A stretch of DNA of 48,377 nucleotides from Jaapia argillacea MUCL 33604 (GCA_000697665.1 KL197711.1:16263-64639); one strand, 5' to 3'; counted from the stretch's first letter, positions 11,601 through 24,188 are shown. The notes: a model not told the origin generated them from the sequence alone. Translations and numbers: made by a program.

Positions 11601-13179
11601 GGTAGAGTTCACGCGGTGACTTCTTCCTTACTTTTAGGGTTATCGGAGGACGATCATGACCGACCGTCAAAACCTCGCGTGGAGCGATCCAAGTCCGTCA
11701 CCGGACTCGACGACGAAGCCTATCTAAGATCACGTCACATCCCAATATGCCCCAAAAACCCACAGACTTTCATTTCTCCGCCGATCTTGTCCTTGCCTAG
11801 CTTGGCTCCCAAGTATTCGTTCGAAGCCACGGCCAGCAGACCTTACCATTCTTAGGCATCGACGATCATTGATATCGATGTCATTCGTCAACTTTCTTGG
11901 AGTTGGAGGGGAATTACGAGAGACCTGACCGCCAGACGAATAGACTTTGCCACACCCCGCACGCGATGGACTCGGAATCGGGCATGGATGGACCTCAAAC
12001 GAGAAGGCGCGGGGTTCGCTAAACTCGTCCTTGTGTCCATGAACATCTCAAAACAATTCAATCAACACTACATCTCCGCGACATAGCTTGGGAACAGCAT
12101 CTCTTATCTATCATCTGTGTTCATTCGCTGCCTCACCCCCCTCCGATTGTCGCACTTGCGAGAAGGTCGACGCAGGCGGGGGGATCTAATCGGATAGGTG
12201 TCAGTAGTATGTATCTCACTCGTACCGGGACTTGTCTACATTTAGATCAACCCTCATATGAGCCTATGGGCGAGACTCTGAATGAGCCTGGATCTGCACA
12301 ACTTCACAACCACGCAAACCCCACACCAACAACGGCCAGAGGCGCCGGAAGCGCACCTCCCCCTCCAAACTAATTCAACCAAACTTCTCCCGGTACCCAC
12401 GGGTACGCAACCTCACCTCAAATTCGCGGCGTAGATTAACAAGGCGTCGGACTTGGATCGGACACATCTGTCATTCTATAGCCTCTTGATTGACTTCGAA
12501 TTCGTTCTCGGTACCTATTGGAAGTTGTGAACGTCAGGGACGCAGAAGCAAGTTGCACGACGCAAAGGTCCCATCTGCATCGTTCTGAAAATCAATACAT
12601 CGGTGAGCAGAAAATGAAAAGTTGGCAATTGTGCCCGGTAGAGTTATCTCGGCGGATCTGGCCATACAGTCCTCGACGCGCACCAATGCAAATAGGAAGG
12701 ACAAAGGTGCATGCGTGTACAAGGCGGAAGCAGGGTCGACAATGAATGTCCGCGAAACTCCCCTCAATTCAATGTGGAAGTGGAAGTGGTGTTACTCACT
12801 GGATGTGGACTTATTGTCGTCGAAGGAATTTCCATGGTAGGAGATCCCTGGCTCAGGGAATAACTTGGCGGAAAAAAATTGGTTGGGTTGACGAGGAGGT
12901 TTTGCGAGAACGACCGGAAGAACTATAGTACCGGGTAGGTTTTCGTCAACCCGCGAGTCAGGGTCAGACCTGCTGTAGACCTCAAGCCAACCACGCGAAG
13001 CGGGCCCCGGGCGGGGAAAAATATTTGGGACTGGTCAGGATTGCTGCCATTCGTCAGGACGACAAGACAATCCTTTAGGTTGACAATACGAGTCCCGATA
13101 GGTCAAAGCCACATATTGATACAAATCTTGTTTCTACTTCTCCGTCTTGAAAGATGTGACCTTCGTAACGAGCGCCGTA
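8641..13179. other. Gene-poor 4.5 kb stretch with decayed reading-frame fragments
   Basis: No gene could be supported here on either strand. The longest frames (for example 9547-10023 plus, 9576-9935 minus, 10137-10448 plus, 11263-11592 minus) overlap in opposite directions, lack recognisable motifs and have no convincing splice structure. Several stretches stay open without a start codon: about 10812-11088, 11416-11606 and 12016-12373, all plus strand. The second has a leucine-rich reading (GEYLDRLHLSVALGYTLSV) that could be a remnant of an LRR or F-box protein. I saw no terminal repeats, transposase or reverse transcriptase motifs. The stretch is best described as old, decayed sequence of unknown origin. 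Confidence 0.45.
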
Positions 13180-14896
13180 TCAGACGATCTCGCAGATAAT
13201 CTTACCGCTGGTGATCGTTGTCAGGGTTGACCATCCAAGTGGCAGAAGCTTCCACTCACGTATTCTTATTCGCTTCCATCTCTTTATGCGCGTCCCGAAT
13301 CGCGGTCCACGGGTAAACCTATTCACGGAGATTTGAAGAAGCGTTCGAGGTTTTAACATTGCCGGTACCGTGATACGACAAGTTCTTGTTAATTCACTGA
13401 CCTTGTGTATGTATGTCCTCAGCTTTCCGTCACCATCGCTTCCTGTGATATCGCATAATAGCTCTGCTTTGAACCTGGCCGAGTGTCAGCGACATAGACG
13501 GTCTAATTGATACAACAGCTGACCTGTTGATAAGGTCCGCCTGATATTGAGGAGATCGCGAGCGAAGCGTCGACCCTTGAATCTTCAAACGTTTATACAG
13601 TATCGGTCCAAGATTGACGTTATTAACTTCGTTGCCTTTCGTCAAATTCGTTCCGTCAGTTCTTCTCATCCGCTGGGAGGAATTTAAAGTTATCCCCACC
13701 GCTTAAAGTGGCCAACAGGGTCATCCTCCCATCGATCGCCAAACTATCAATGTTCTTATGCCAGTGACTTTGCCCGACAAAATCGATAATGACGTTCACT
13801 CCCTTGCCGTCAGTGATCTTCTTGACTTCTGCTGCGAAATCTTGAGTCTTGTAGTTGATGGCGTGGGTGGCACCGTTTGGGATCGAGAGGAGCCAGTCTA
13901 ATTTTTCGCTCGTGGATGCTGTAGCTATGACGTGCCTTCTGCCAACATGATCAAATGAGGTCAATTCGGGACGACACAGGCAGAAAGACAGATAGTTACT
14001 CACGCCCCATAACTTCTAGCCATCTGAATAGCGGCGATTCCGACACCTGATGCACCAGCGTGTATCATAACATCATCACCAGCCTTCACATCCGCGGTGA
14101 GAACTAGAGCTTGAAATGCTATTGACGGAAGAAAATATCAGGTAACGGATTTGATACGGGCAAGGTATGCGTACCAGTCAGGAAGTTCTCGGGAATGCTG
14201 GCAGCCTCTACCCAGGAAAGGTGTGCTGGTTTCTTCACGATCATATTATGGGGGAGTAGAATGTACTCGGCATATGCTCCCTAAGCCAGGAGACAGTTAC
14301 CTCCCAAGTCACCTGCTAGGCTCTGAAAGGACTCACCCCACCAGCAAGACCCAAAACCTCGTCTCCAACCTCCCACTCGGTGACCTGTGATCCAATCTTG
14401 GCAACGGTTCCTGAAAACTCCACCCCCATGATCGTGGAAGCTCCAGGAGGAACAGGATACCTTCCCTCCCGCTGGTAGAGGTCCATGCGGTTCAGGCCGA
14501 ACGCTTTCACCTTGTTGAAAAGACACCAAAGAGCACATGGTCGTACTGATCAGTCCGATTGAAAAGGAGCTGGAAGATATTCCACGAATTCACCTTGACG
14601 ACTACAGAATCTGGCGTCACTGAAGGTTTGTCAGTCTCTCCAACATACAGGTTGTCAGCGGGTCCTTTCCCGTCCTTGATCAAAACAGCACGCATTTGAG
14701 ACATGGTGGTAACTGGACGGGATCCGAAGGTGGGAGGGTCATGGAAAGCAGGCTTAAAAGTACTGCCGGGAATCCGGGATGATGCTGACCGATGTATAGA
14801 TGGTGATGCTATCGATGTATACCACCTGAGTGCCGCAGGTTGCCTGAGCTTGAACAACGTCTGCGTAAGATTCCTCGCTATAATACGGGAGGTCAT
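13180..14896 (-). CDS. Zinc-independent quinone oxidoreductase / NADPH-dependent enoyl-type MDR protein, possible mitochondrial form
   Basis: Predicted 402 residues from nine exons: 14896-14594, 14510-14337, 14280-14175, 14118-14004, 13938-13700, 13635-13524, 13474-13402, 13318-13260, 13207-13180. It belongs to the medium-chain dehydrogenase/reductase family. The substrate domain begins at about 66 and includes [16 protein letters not shown], the family signature near the quinone site. The nucleotide-binding segment is [20 protein letters not shown] with its Gly-x-Ser-Gly-Val-Gly turn. The zinc-binding cysteines of alcohol dehydrogenases are absent. The closest known types are the PIG3/TP53I3-like quinone reductases that use NADPH. 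The first 64 residues are Arg/Ser-rich and almost free of acids, like a mitochondrial presequence. A second ATG at codon 65 (MSQMRAVL) gives the usual family start. The acceptor of intron 5 is uncertain by nine bases (13635 or 13626). Confidence 0.82.
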
Positions 14897-15290
14897 CACA
14901 TCTCATAACCGAAGATTCAGTGACAGGGGAGGTTCGCCGAGAATATCTTTGAAGTTGTTTCTGAGACCAGTAAATTCGACTCTCAAATGGGACTACAGTA
15001 CAAAGATGATAGAGGCCACTGCTATGGTAATTCCGTCCAGCGTACGAGCCTCAATTAATGTCAAGGGACTGCGATAGGAGGGAAGATGTATGCAGGTAAT
15101 GTCACAAGTGAGTGAGTGGGTGAAAATGCGAATGCGATGAAAACAATGCGATGAAAAGAGGGGAATGGAGTTTGTAATAGCCTAACCCAGAGAAAGACGA
15201 GAAAAAAGTAGGAAAGGAACGGAAGGATACAAAGAAACAGTAGAAAATACAAGAAATGCAAAGGCAGTGACTGGTGGTACCGAGCTCGTC
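14897..15290. other. Intergenic, promoter of the quinone oxidoreductase and 3' end of the kinase gene
   Basis: Both neighbours are on the minus strand. The segment next to 14897 should hold the oxidoreductase promoter and the segment near 15290 the kinase 3' untranslated region. I see no reading frame worth reporting and no clear regulatory motif. Confidence 0.4.
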
Positions 15291-18200
15291 CTAACGCTCG
15301 GTCGACTGCCAGGGAATGTCGTTCAACCGTAATCTAGAGGATAGTTTTGATTTCCCTCTAGTACCCACCGTCGCAGTCTGGCTATGACTCTGAGGCTGAC
15401 TGAGACGAGGTCCGTGACCGAGCCCATGGCCGTACCCTTGCCCATTCTCTTGGAGGGGGGAAGAGAGGGTCGTGGTAGGAGAGGGGACAGGAGGGTGGCC
15501 AAAGATCGCCGATGTTTCCGACGCAGTCCTCCTCACCCTCGATTTCTTGGGAGCTATTGCCGGCTTAGGCGACTCTGTCCCATGACCATGTCCCGCCGCC
15601 CCTCCACTAACACTCTTCAACGCAGATCGACTCTTGACAGGTCGAAGGGCAGGCTTCAGCGCAGGCATAATCTCCCTAGCCAACTCCCGAACCAGCACAG
15701 CCCCATCACCCCTACTCAACTTCTCCACAATCTCATAGATCCCATACCGCTCCACAAGGATTGCTCTATTGGGATGGCTTTCACAGATCATCTTCAACAG
15801 ACGCAACAAATTGAGCCTGACCACGGCCTTTGAGTGGTTGAGTTTGTCGATGATACGTTTGAAGAACGTTGATTTTGCGAGGGCGATTGTCAAGGGTGAA
15901 GAGAGACGGCAGATTTTGAGGAACGGATCTAGGAGGTTTTCAAAGGAGTTCGCTTTCGATGACGTGAAGCAGCCAAGGAGAGCTTCGATGGAGGCGGAGT
16001 GCATCAGTTGGTCCTCGACGCGAGCCGTTTCGTCTTGAAGCCTAGGGCGAATGGTCAGGCGCGATTACAAGGGTACTAAGGAAAACTAACCATGATAAAA
16101 TTGACTCCAAAGCGCTAACTTGGAAATACGGATCCTCCAGCAGCTTCAGATACATCGTGAGACCATCGTGCTGCCATAACAGCACTCTACAACTCTTCCC
16201 GGCACTAGCAAGGTCACAAAGGATGGGCAATGCGAACTGCTTGAGAGGCGACTTTGATTCGATGACTCTTTTCAAGCTGGGAATGATTCCAGCCTGCGCG
16301 GCCTCTTCTTGCCGTGACTTGTTCAACCGGCACAGGTTGTAGCACGTCTGGAATATGTGATTTGACACTTCCTGATAGATGCACACAGGTAAGGACGAGA
16401 AGTATGACAAGTAAAGTGGACGTACTGTGCTGTGGGGTCCCGAATCCTGCTCATCTAATATCCGGCATAGAATCTCAATGGCATTCGCGTTCTGTAGGAC
16501 GTCGAGCAAGGTGGCGTTCATGGATAGGTGCTTCACGGCTTTGAGCATCTGTGCGAGGTACTCGTCCTGCAGCAGCTCACAAGCCCGGAGAAACCCTGTA
16601 AAGTACATGGTCAATAAACGGACGCTAAACCAGAACAATCACGTACGTCTGATGACTTTACGCGTTCCAAGAGCATTCCGAACGTGAATATCCGACACTG
16701 ATACCTGGCAGAAGACGACCACAATCTGGATGATTTTACCCTTCATCTCAGCCGACACCTCTGCATCAGTGGCCATGACGTTCAGCAGGGCAGAGGACAG
16801 CGGGTCTAGGAGTCCTTCACGGATGAACATCCGGCAGAAGTCGTTCTTCTTTGTGGGGCTCTGTAACTCGAAGACGCTACCGATGCCATTAAGAGCATGC
16901 ACGACGAGGTCGGTTTGCTCTGCGAAATCTTCGTCGAGGAGATCAACAAGGACTTTGAGACCACGGCAACTAGTTTGGAGGGTAAGCATGGCAACAAATG
17001 CAACCCCAAATGTGGGAATACGTACGAGATGAACATCTGCAGAGTCAATGGAGAACTATGACAGAGTAATCGGATGAAGTTTGAAGCTTCCAGTCGGCAT
17101 TCCGATGGATATTTCTTGGAGGTGAACCCTGCAAACCGGGGTCAGATAATATAGACACAAGATAGGTGTAATAGATATGCACCCATCATGACTGGGATGC
17201 CTCTGGTAGACTACGTCAGAACGAAATCGGTGGCGAAGACGAAAAGGGCTCACCCAATCAAACAGAAACTCTCCAAAAAGCCCATATCACTGGCAACGAG
17301 CTGTAGGATATCTGAGTTTGGTCCTCTCTGCACAGCGAGATCAACATACCAGGTTCACTATTTGCAATAGCTTCATAATGACGTCTCGAGCGCACTTCCC
17401 TTCCAACACCTCTAGGATGGCGAGCATCCCATGAGACGACACCAACTGTTCCTGCATCTCTGGCATATCATCCAGTATATTGATCTGAAGATAGAATTAG
17501 CAACTCATACAAAATCTCACAGGGTCGAGGGGTGCGCACCAACTGGTCGCATGCGTCGCGAAGTTGGAAGTCAGGAGCCGAAGGAGTTAGTTCGTCAATG
17601 AGTTGGACCACAGTATTACAGAGCCGAGCATATTTGTCACGTTGGAGATTGGCTTCCAAATCGTCGTCTGAGAAGCCTTCATCAATCTATACAAGTCAGT
17701 CAGTAAAGATCACCAAATATTCCCCGATGAAAACGAACCTCCGCGAATGGATCCTCCTCGTCTGTATCCTCATCACCCAGCTAGTGAGAGAATGTATCAA
17801 AAAAAGTGACAAGTGCCAGCGAACACCTCGACCTACCCATGACTTGTTCGATAACCTCGTGTTCAGTTGCAACGTCTGCATATGATGGTTGGCTACAAAA
17901 CCCCACACATCAGACAAGGAACACAGACAAAACAAACCCACTCACAAGTCCCATTCGGCTTCGCGAACACATCATCATAATCATCATCGTCCTCCTCCGC
18001 ATACTTATCAAACTCACTCCCTCCACTTAGAGACCTCTTCGCCTCCGACCGTCCAAAAGACCCTGATCCAGATCCAGATCGCTGACCGACAAAGGAGGAC
18101 GACCGAGAATGTGAGCGCGCTGATGAGGGTCCCGGAGTCGGGCTGCGTGATGAAGGGACAATGACGGCATTGAGCGACGGCCGCGACCGTTTTCTCGAAA

Positions 18201-20357
18201 GTTCTGGTAGCGGAGCTGTTTTGGGCCCTGGGGACACCGATCCTACACCCATCGTCTTGATATCATCGGGATGATACAGGCCTTTCCGGTACGAGTTCTT
18301 CATCTAGAGGTAAGATGATCACTGGTTAGAAATTGCCAGAGAACACAACAAGTTAGTTCACACCTTGAAATCGGCAACCTTCTCAATAAGTTCCTCCTCA
18401 TCTTCATCGGCCAAAAAGTCAGAATAATCCTCTACGATAGGCCCAATCAGCTCTGACGGCGGTTTCGCCAATGGCATCGGTTGTTTAGTCGGTGGACTTC
18501 GATTCGGTCGAATAGTCTGTGCGTTATTATCCTCAACCTCAGGTTTGTCATCTTCAACCGAAGTCTTCTCTAACGCTACCAATCAGAAGTGTTATGACTT
18601 CCAAAACGCCTCAAACCCCCAAGATGATGGACTAACCTTGCAATTTCGAAAATGAGATTCCTTCTTCGAAATCATCGTCCCAGTTATCGGTTTGTACCTC
18701 GGGAGCCTGTAGCACGGCCGCTCGTGGTGCAGCATTCATGGCGATCAGTCCATTGACAGGAGCGGCCGAGCTCGGACCAACTCGCCAAGCCGTCACTGTG
18801 GGTTGTGATCCAGCCGAAGATGAAGGAACCATCCCCCCAAGGGCAGATGAAAAATCAAGTACGGGAGAGTGAAGGGGAGAAGGAGAAGGTGGACGGCGGA
18901 CGGGATGCTTCGAGGGACGAGATGGTGCTGCCAAAAAGTCGGACAAATTCAGTACAATAATGGAACAAATAACCAGGAAATCTTACATCGTAACGCTTCA
19001 TTCCACTCTTGCACCTTAAGGACCGCCTCGTCGTAATTATAATTGCTAACAGGTCTCTTCCCTCCATCCCCGTTGACATCTCCATTCCTCTCCTTCTCTC
19101 CACTCCTAGCCCCAACCTCCACAACTTTCTCACCCAACTGTCTCCTCGCAGCAACCATCCACGGATGTCTCAACAACTTCTTCGCCGATATCCTCAAATT
19201 CGGATCTTTCTGAAAACAATGGTAAAGAAAGTCTTTGACGATTGGACTGGCGCCTTCGGGGATTGGAGGGGAGTCGTCTTGGACTATGCGGAAGAGGGCG
19301 GGCATTGGGTCAAGGAAGTGATAGGGAGGTTTGCCGGAGAGGAGTTCGATTGTTGTCGCACCTACACTCCTGAAACGTTGGAGAAAATGAGCATCTGGAG
19401 AAGAATAGATTGGAGTGAACTGACCAGATATCCGACGCAGTGGTAGCCCCAGATTGCTCGATGACTTCAGGTGCCACTGTAAGCAAAGACAAGTTCAGGC
19501 ATCAGTCAAAGAAGGGGAACTGAATGATGAACGTACTCCAATAAGGGCTCCCAACAACAGAAGCATCACTAACGACCCCAGTGGTCGCCTTGCTCGCAAC
19601 ACCAAAGTCCGCCAACTTGACACAGCCATCCTTATTGGTGAGAATATTCGCGCCCTTGATGTCACGATGAATGACACCCTGATCGTGCAGGTATACCAGT
19701 CCTTCAAGAACTTGGGATATATAGACGGCGACAAGGTTTTCAGGGAACTTTCCAAATCGTTTGCAGATTGCATGTAGGGAGCCGTTCTCGCAGAATCTGA
19801 GTCGTAGGTGAGATAATGGGACGAATGGATGATTGAGGGAGGGGAACGTACTCTAGGATGATGTACAGGTATTCTTTCTCTTTCTTGAAACCTTTGTATT
19901 TGACGATGTTGGGATGCTGGAAATATGTCAAATAGATGAACGCAGAGGAAATGCACATGAACTCACATCAAGATTCTTGAGAAGGTCGATCTCGGACTTG
20001 ACGCCTACATTCAGTGTCTGGCGCGCGACCACGCCATGGAATGCAACACACCATAATTTCACCCAGTTCACCCTTCGGAATATTGCTCAATTGAATCTCC
20101 TTCACGGCAACAGTCTCGCCAGTCGCCCAGTTGAGGGCACCTAAGCCACACCACATCAACACGATCGCTAGAGGCACGCGCCCACATTACACTCACGATA
20201 TACTTGAGCAAACGCTCCCTTCCCAAGTGAATCGCCCAGTTGCTAACAACCAATACATTCAGTCTCAAGACCATCTAACTACAGAGATTCCAAAGCTCAC
20301 GTAGTCTCCCAGCAGTTTTGAACCCCCCGAGCTCATGGTTCCATTCGGCGATGGCAT
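15291..20357 (-). CDS. Septation-initiation-network protein kinase (Cdc7 of fission yeast / SepH / Cdc15 type)
   Basis: Predicted 1304 residues from 22 exons, running from ATG 20357-20355 to TAG at 15293-15291. Exons: 20357-20301, 20242-20197, 20140-20063, 20004-19967, 19916-19852, 19796-19537, 19476-19425, 19369-18987, 18927-18637, 18575-18364, 18303-17946, 17892-17837, 17780-17739, 17686-17540, 17484-17350, 17300-17254, 17202-17183, 17128-17026, 16969-16647, 16595-16426, 16371-16091, 16041-15291. The kinase domain is at about 19-283: Gly loop GKGAFAQV (26-33), Lys48, His-Arg-Asp 138-140, Asp-Phe-Gly 158-160, and an Ala-Pro-Glu after Trp-Met. A disordered Ser/Pro and acidic linker follows (about 285-620). 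The C-terminal half (about 630-1130) consists of leucine-rich helices like ARM/HEAT repeats. The tail is basic and disordered. The kinase relays the mitotic-exit signal from the spindle pole body to trigger septum formation. A second in-frame ATG at 20336 is an alternative start. One exon is just 20 nt. Confidence 0.88.
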
Positions 20358-21180
20358 AGTGGCTTCCGGTCAAGAAACTTTCGTGAAAAGAACGTGAACA
20401 ATATCCCTGGCCCCAGTAAGTCAGAATAGTAGCAGATAGAGACAGTGCAGCGTCGAAATCCGCGTCCGGCGCATAGACCAAAAAGGCTGCAACTATATGA
20501 AGTCAACCAAGACGCGTTGAACCGTCCGTCGCGTAGACGTCAACCAACGGCCACGATGTCGCTCCGCTTTCTCACCTTGTAATTCTTCCCAAACAATTTG
20601 CATAACCGGTATCGCGACTCAACAACGACCTCGGCTCGGTTCCGTCTCGTCTTTCTATCTTCACTATCGATTTTGCTGGGTAAATGAACCTGGATGTCGG
20701 ACGATGTGCAATTGCAATGGGTGGCTGCCGAATTCCCCTTTTGTCGTCACCTCTTTGAGAGAGGCCGGCCAGCGTCGACTCAACAACGGCTCAGCATCTT
20801 CCGCAGGCTCGGTCGAGGAGACGTGTAAATCTGCTTCGTCATCCTTACACAATTCATTACAAGATGCATATCCCTACTGGTCTTCTTGGGTTTGAGAGGC
20901 ATACCTATTTCCGTCGGTTTCCTCTGGGCTTGCTGAACAGTCATTTACCAGGTCTCCTCAACGTGTCTGAGGTCAGCTCCCCCCACCAGCTCCCGTTTGT
21001 TCGTCTGTTCTTGACCACGTTCCCCCACTGCCAGGCGGGGCAAAGAAGCTTCGTTCGGAAAAAATTTCCCAGTTTTTGTCGTAAGTCGTGAATAAATACT
21101 ACAATATCTAAACACTGTCCATCCATATACCCCAAATAAATTACACAAATCCTCGTGCAGACCAGATCGCTCCCAACCAA
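20358..21180. other. Intergenic, upstream of the septation kinase
   Basis: This holds the promoter of the kinase gene and the 3' region of the small F-box gene; both are on the minus strand. The short frames here (for example 20664-20852 minus, 20864-21091 plus) overlap and have no recognisable content. An in-frame stop (TGA) lies 12 bases upstream of the kinase ATG at 20357, which limits that start. No RNA gene was seen. Confidence 0.45.
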
Positions 21181-21708
21181 TCATCCTCCCTCAATATCAG
21201 GGCCCAGAATCGTCCGTGCAACGGACAAGATCTGTTTTCTTAACTCTTCCTGCTGCTCAAACACACTATCCAGGCGCTCCGACAACTTTCGGTTCGCTTC
21301 TTGCAAGTACTCCATATATTCGATAGCTATGGAGTCGATGAGCCTCGGCATTACAAAACCGTTGACGATGGGTCAAAGCTCACCATTCGAAAGCACCTCC
21401 GCGTCATCATCGGCTTGTAGTTCGGGCGGTAAGACATCCTTCATCCTCTGCATGTTGATCTTCTCTTCTAGGAACTCGTCGATGTAATCTTGCAAAGGAT
21501 CCGATTGCGATACAATTTTTTTAAACTGGCGGCACACCTAAGTGATCCAACTTCAAGTTAGACCCCCCTCTTCCTCCAAGGCTAACAGATGACTCACCCG
21601 TGTACACACCAACAGCTGCGGCACATCCAATCTCGACAATATATCCACTATAACTTCAAGTGGTAGAGCCAAAAGCGCCCTCTTGGGGCCCTCTGGTCGT
21701 AAATCCAT
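21181..21708 (-). CDS. Small F-box protein with C-terminal coiled coil
   Basis: Predicted 136 residues from three exons: 21708-21598, 21537-21384, 21326-21181. Introns are 60 and 57 bp, GT-AG. The N-terminal 45 residues match the F-box pattern: LALPLEVIVDILSRLDVPQLL, then Val-Cys-Arg-Gln-Phe-Lys. The F-box binds Skp1 and brings a substrate to an SCF ubiquitin ligase. The rest (about 50-136) is charged and helical, with heptad-like Leu/Ile spacing in EANRKLSERLDSVFEQQ, consistent with a coiled coil. No LRR, WD40 or other substrate domain follows, so the protein is much shorter than typical F-box proteins. It may dimerise or act as an adaptor (inference). It is unrelated in layout to the three F-box/LRR genes further right. 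Confidence 0.75.
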
Positions 21709-22530
21709 TGGAAGGGGGGGAGGGGTTCTAAAGTGCTCCTAGTCGAAGGTTAAGAGGCAAACCAGATTGAATTGAAGGAAGAGGATGGATCTAGGACCAA
21801 GCGTCACTTCTCTACGAGGTTACTTGTTTTGGATGCTCGGCGCAGAAGGCGCGCCGCACAAAGGAAGGACATACTCGTGTCTAACGGAGCTTTCGGGTTT
21901 GTGACTCGGAGCATGGGAATTGAGGGGGGTTCTAGGAAGGGTTATTGTGTGTGTGCTAACATATATGCCGGCGCCGCTATGCTTCAGATGGCAAAACGCG
22001 GGGATAGGCGCCACACCTCTTTCTTTATCTTTCTCCAGTTTCCTTTTTGGTACCACTCGGTTCTGGCACTTGGCTGTGCGCTGCTGCTTTGATTCCGCGT
22101 TTCCTCCTCCTTGCTGTGTATGCTGTGGTGACGACTGATTGAGGTAGAAGTTTTATTACTCTCCGTGTTCGGATGGAACGCGATACCGATTTTACCCAAG
22201 CGTTCCGAGTCTCCGTCTTGCTAATTTCCGAAGCAGGACCCTCACTGATTGGTGATATAATGCTATACGGCCAACTCGCCGGCGTTGTGGACACGCGTCC
22301 CGCATCGTCCGACTCATGACATGGGAGGAAAAGGAAAGAACAATGGGACGGGGATGTACATGATCCTTGTGATTTCTCAAGACTCGGAGCGCTCAAGATT
22401 GGCTGCCAATTTGCGATACACGTGTACACCTAACCTTCCATTCGCAGAATCCCAGACCTCAAAACGTCAAAGGCAAACAATGGAGGGTTTGGTGTCAGGT
22501 TGCTTCGCCGATGGCACACTCCCCGTCAGG
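21709..22530. other. Intergenic, F-box promoter and pectinesterase 3' side
   Basis: Minus-strand genes lie on both sides. A plus-strand frame (21772-22092) and several minus-strand frames overlap without recognisable content. I see no gene, repeat or RNA. Confidence 0.4.
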
Positions 22531-24188
22531 CTAGATCTGGTACCCATAGTCAATCCACTGTGGCGTTTCCAAAAAGACCCCTTCAATCGTGAAATTCGTA
22601 GCTTCCGAATCTGTCAAGATATGATCGGACGCTCTCGCGGTCGTGTTCCCACCAGGCCCTAGAAGGACGATGTCAGCCTAGAATTCGGAGACGCAGCATG
22701 GGAAGATGATGCAAACCATACGACATGTACTCTGCGTAGTACGTTGTGTTCATGATGACGGGTCTGTTTTTGTTCAGGTCAGCTGCAGTGGCAGAAACAG
22801 GGGGGTTAACAGGGCGGACCTAGCGGTACTGAAGGGAATGAAGCCAGTGGCATTCACACTACTGTCCATATACGTTCGCAAATACACAGCAGTGCACAAG
22901 TCATTCCAGGGACGGCCTTCATTGAAAAATGAGTGTTCAGTCGCCAAACCGAAACTCAAAGGTGGTCGGCTGACCTAGGTAGCATTGACTGTCGGTGACG
23001 GTTGTGGCATTCGCATCTGGAGACTATCTTGCCATTGGCATCTGAGTTCCGATGCGTAAAACTGCTCACTTACCCGAATAATTTTGGAGTCAGCAATGTA
23101 AACCCCGTATCTGTTTCCAGGAGCATCCGTTTGGTTTGTTCCTTTCCAAGCCGTGATACCTCCACCACAGGCACGATTTGCCAGGATCACATTTTGGAAC
23201 CAACTACAAGTGACCTTGTCAGCACCATATCATGAGTCAGCTCGATGATAATCGTACGCTGTGCCGAAGCCAAACAGGTCTAGGGGAAGTTTAGGTCAGC
23301 TGAGGAAGAATGATAGGGTTAGGAACTAAGCACTAACAATCTGTCATCCCATAGATGATGCTATCAACGACGTAAGTGCTCGCATTCTTCCCGGTGTACC
23401 ACGTGTCCTGGTAACTCGCGAACGTACACCCATAAAAGGAGGCATTCGCATACGAGATATCAGTGACGAGGGCTTGGGAGATCGAATAGTTCGCCTGGAA
23501 ATCCGATCAGGGACCTCAACAACAAACGAAGACGGGGAGAACGCCGTACAGCTCGATTCTCAAAATCAATGTTATAAGCCTTGAAGTCCACATTTCCAAA
23601 ATACGGTTGGTACGGAGCGCCCGTAGTTCCAGCGCCAATCAACGAACCATTAAAGTTGGGTGATACGACGAGAACCGCGGATTGGGCGTCATCCATCCCA
23701 GTGATAACATACTTGTTGTCCCATATATGAGCGAGGTTGCGTGAAGTTGCATTTCCGGTTGGGTCAAATGCAGTTGACCAAGTTAGCTGGCCCTAAGGTG
23801 CGCGTTCTATTTTCAGTATGTATCATCTTACGATCCAAAAAGTCGGACTCACTAGCATAGTCACGGGGTCCGTTCGGGAGACGTTGACAGTTTCATGGTA
23901 GTCACCTTCTCCGATGAGTAGTGTAGCAGCTCCATAAGGAGGGCTACGATAAATATTGAGCGATATAGAACAACGAAGACTAAAGGGCACGTACAGAGAT
24001 TCCACAGCAGCTTGGACAGAAGAAAACTGGGCAGTGGGATCAGTCGCGGACACATAAATCGTCCCAGCTGGACATCCAATCAAAGGAGAAAGTCCAGCAG
24101 GTTTTTGGAGTTGGCATGCGATGTAATTTGGGGAAAGAGCAGTGACTTGGCTCGCAAGAGCCACAAACACACCAAGAAAATACCACAT
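22531..24188 (-). CDS. Secreted pectinesterase (carbohydrate esterase family 8)
   Basis: Predicted 385 residues from ten exons: 24188-23995, 23943-23853, 23792-23550, 23494-23338, 23279-23258, 23203-23074, 23023-22975, 22916-22820, 22763-22717, 22658-22531. The first 18 residues (MWYFLGVFVALASQVTAL) form a signal peptide. The beta-helix family motifs are in order: Tyr-His-Glu-Thr-Val (about 80), a Gly-Gln-Leu-Thr-Trp segment at about 96, Tyr-Gln-Asp-Thr-Trp with Asp206 as acid/base, Gly-Met-Thr-Asp-Tyr-Leu-Phe-Gly with Asp228 as nucleophile, and Leu-Gly-Arg-Pro-Trp with Arg297. The enzyme removes methyl esters from pectin so that lyases and polygalacturonases can cut it. Exon 5 is only 22 nt and codes for residues beside the nucleophile. 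Intron 9 is placed so that the surrounding length matches the family (donor GTTTGC, 58 bp). Several Asn-x-Ser/Thr sites suggest glycosylation. Confidence 0.88.

Noticed and set aside
8641-13179. Possible transposable element in the gene-poor stretch
   Set aside because: No terminal repeats, transposase, integrase or reverse-transcriptase motifs were found by eye.
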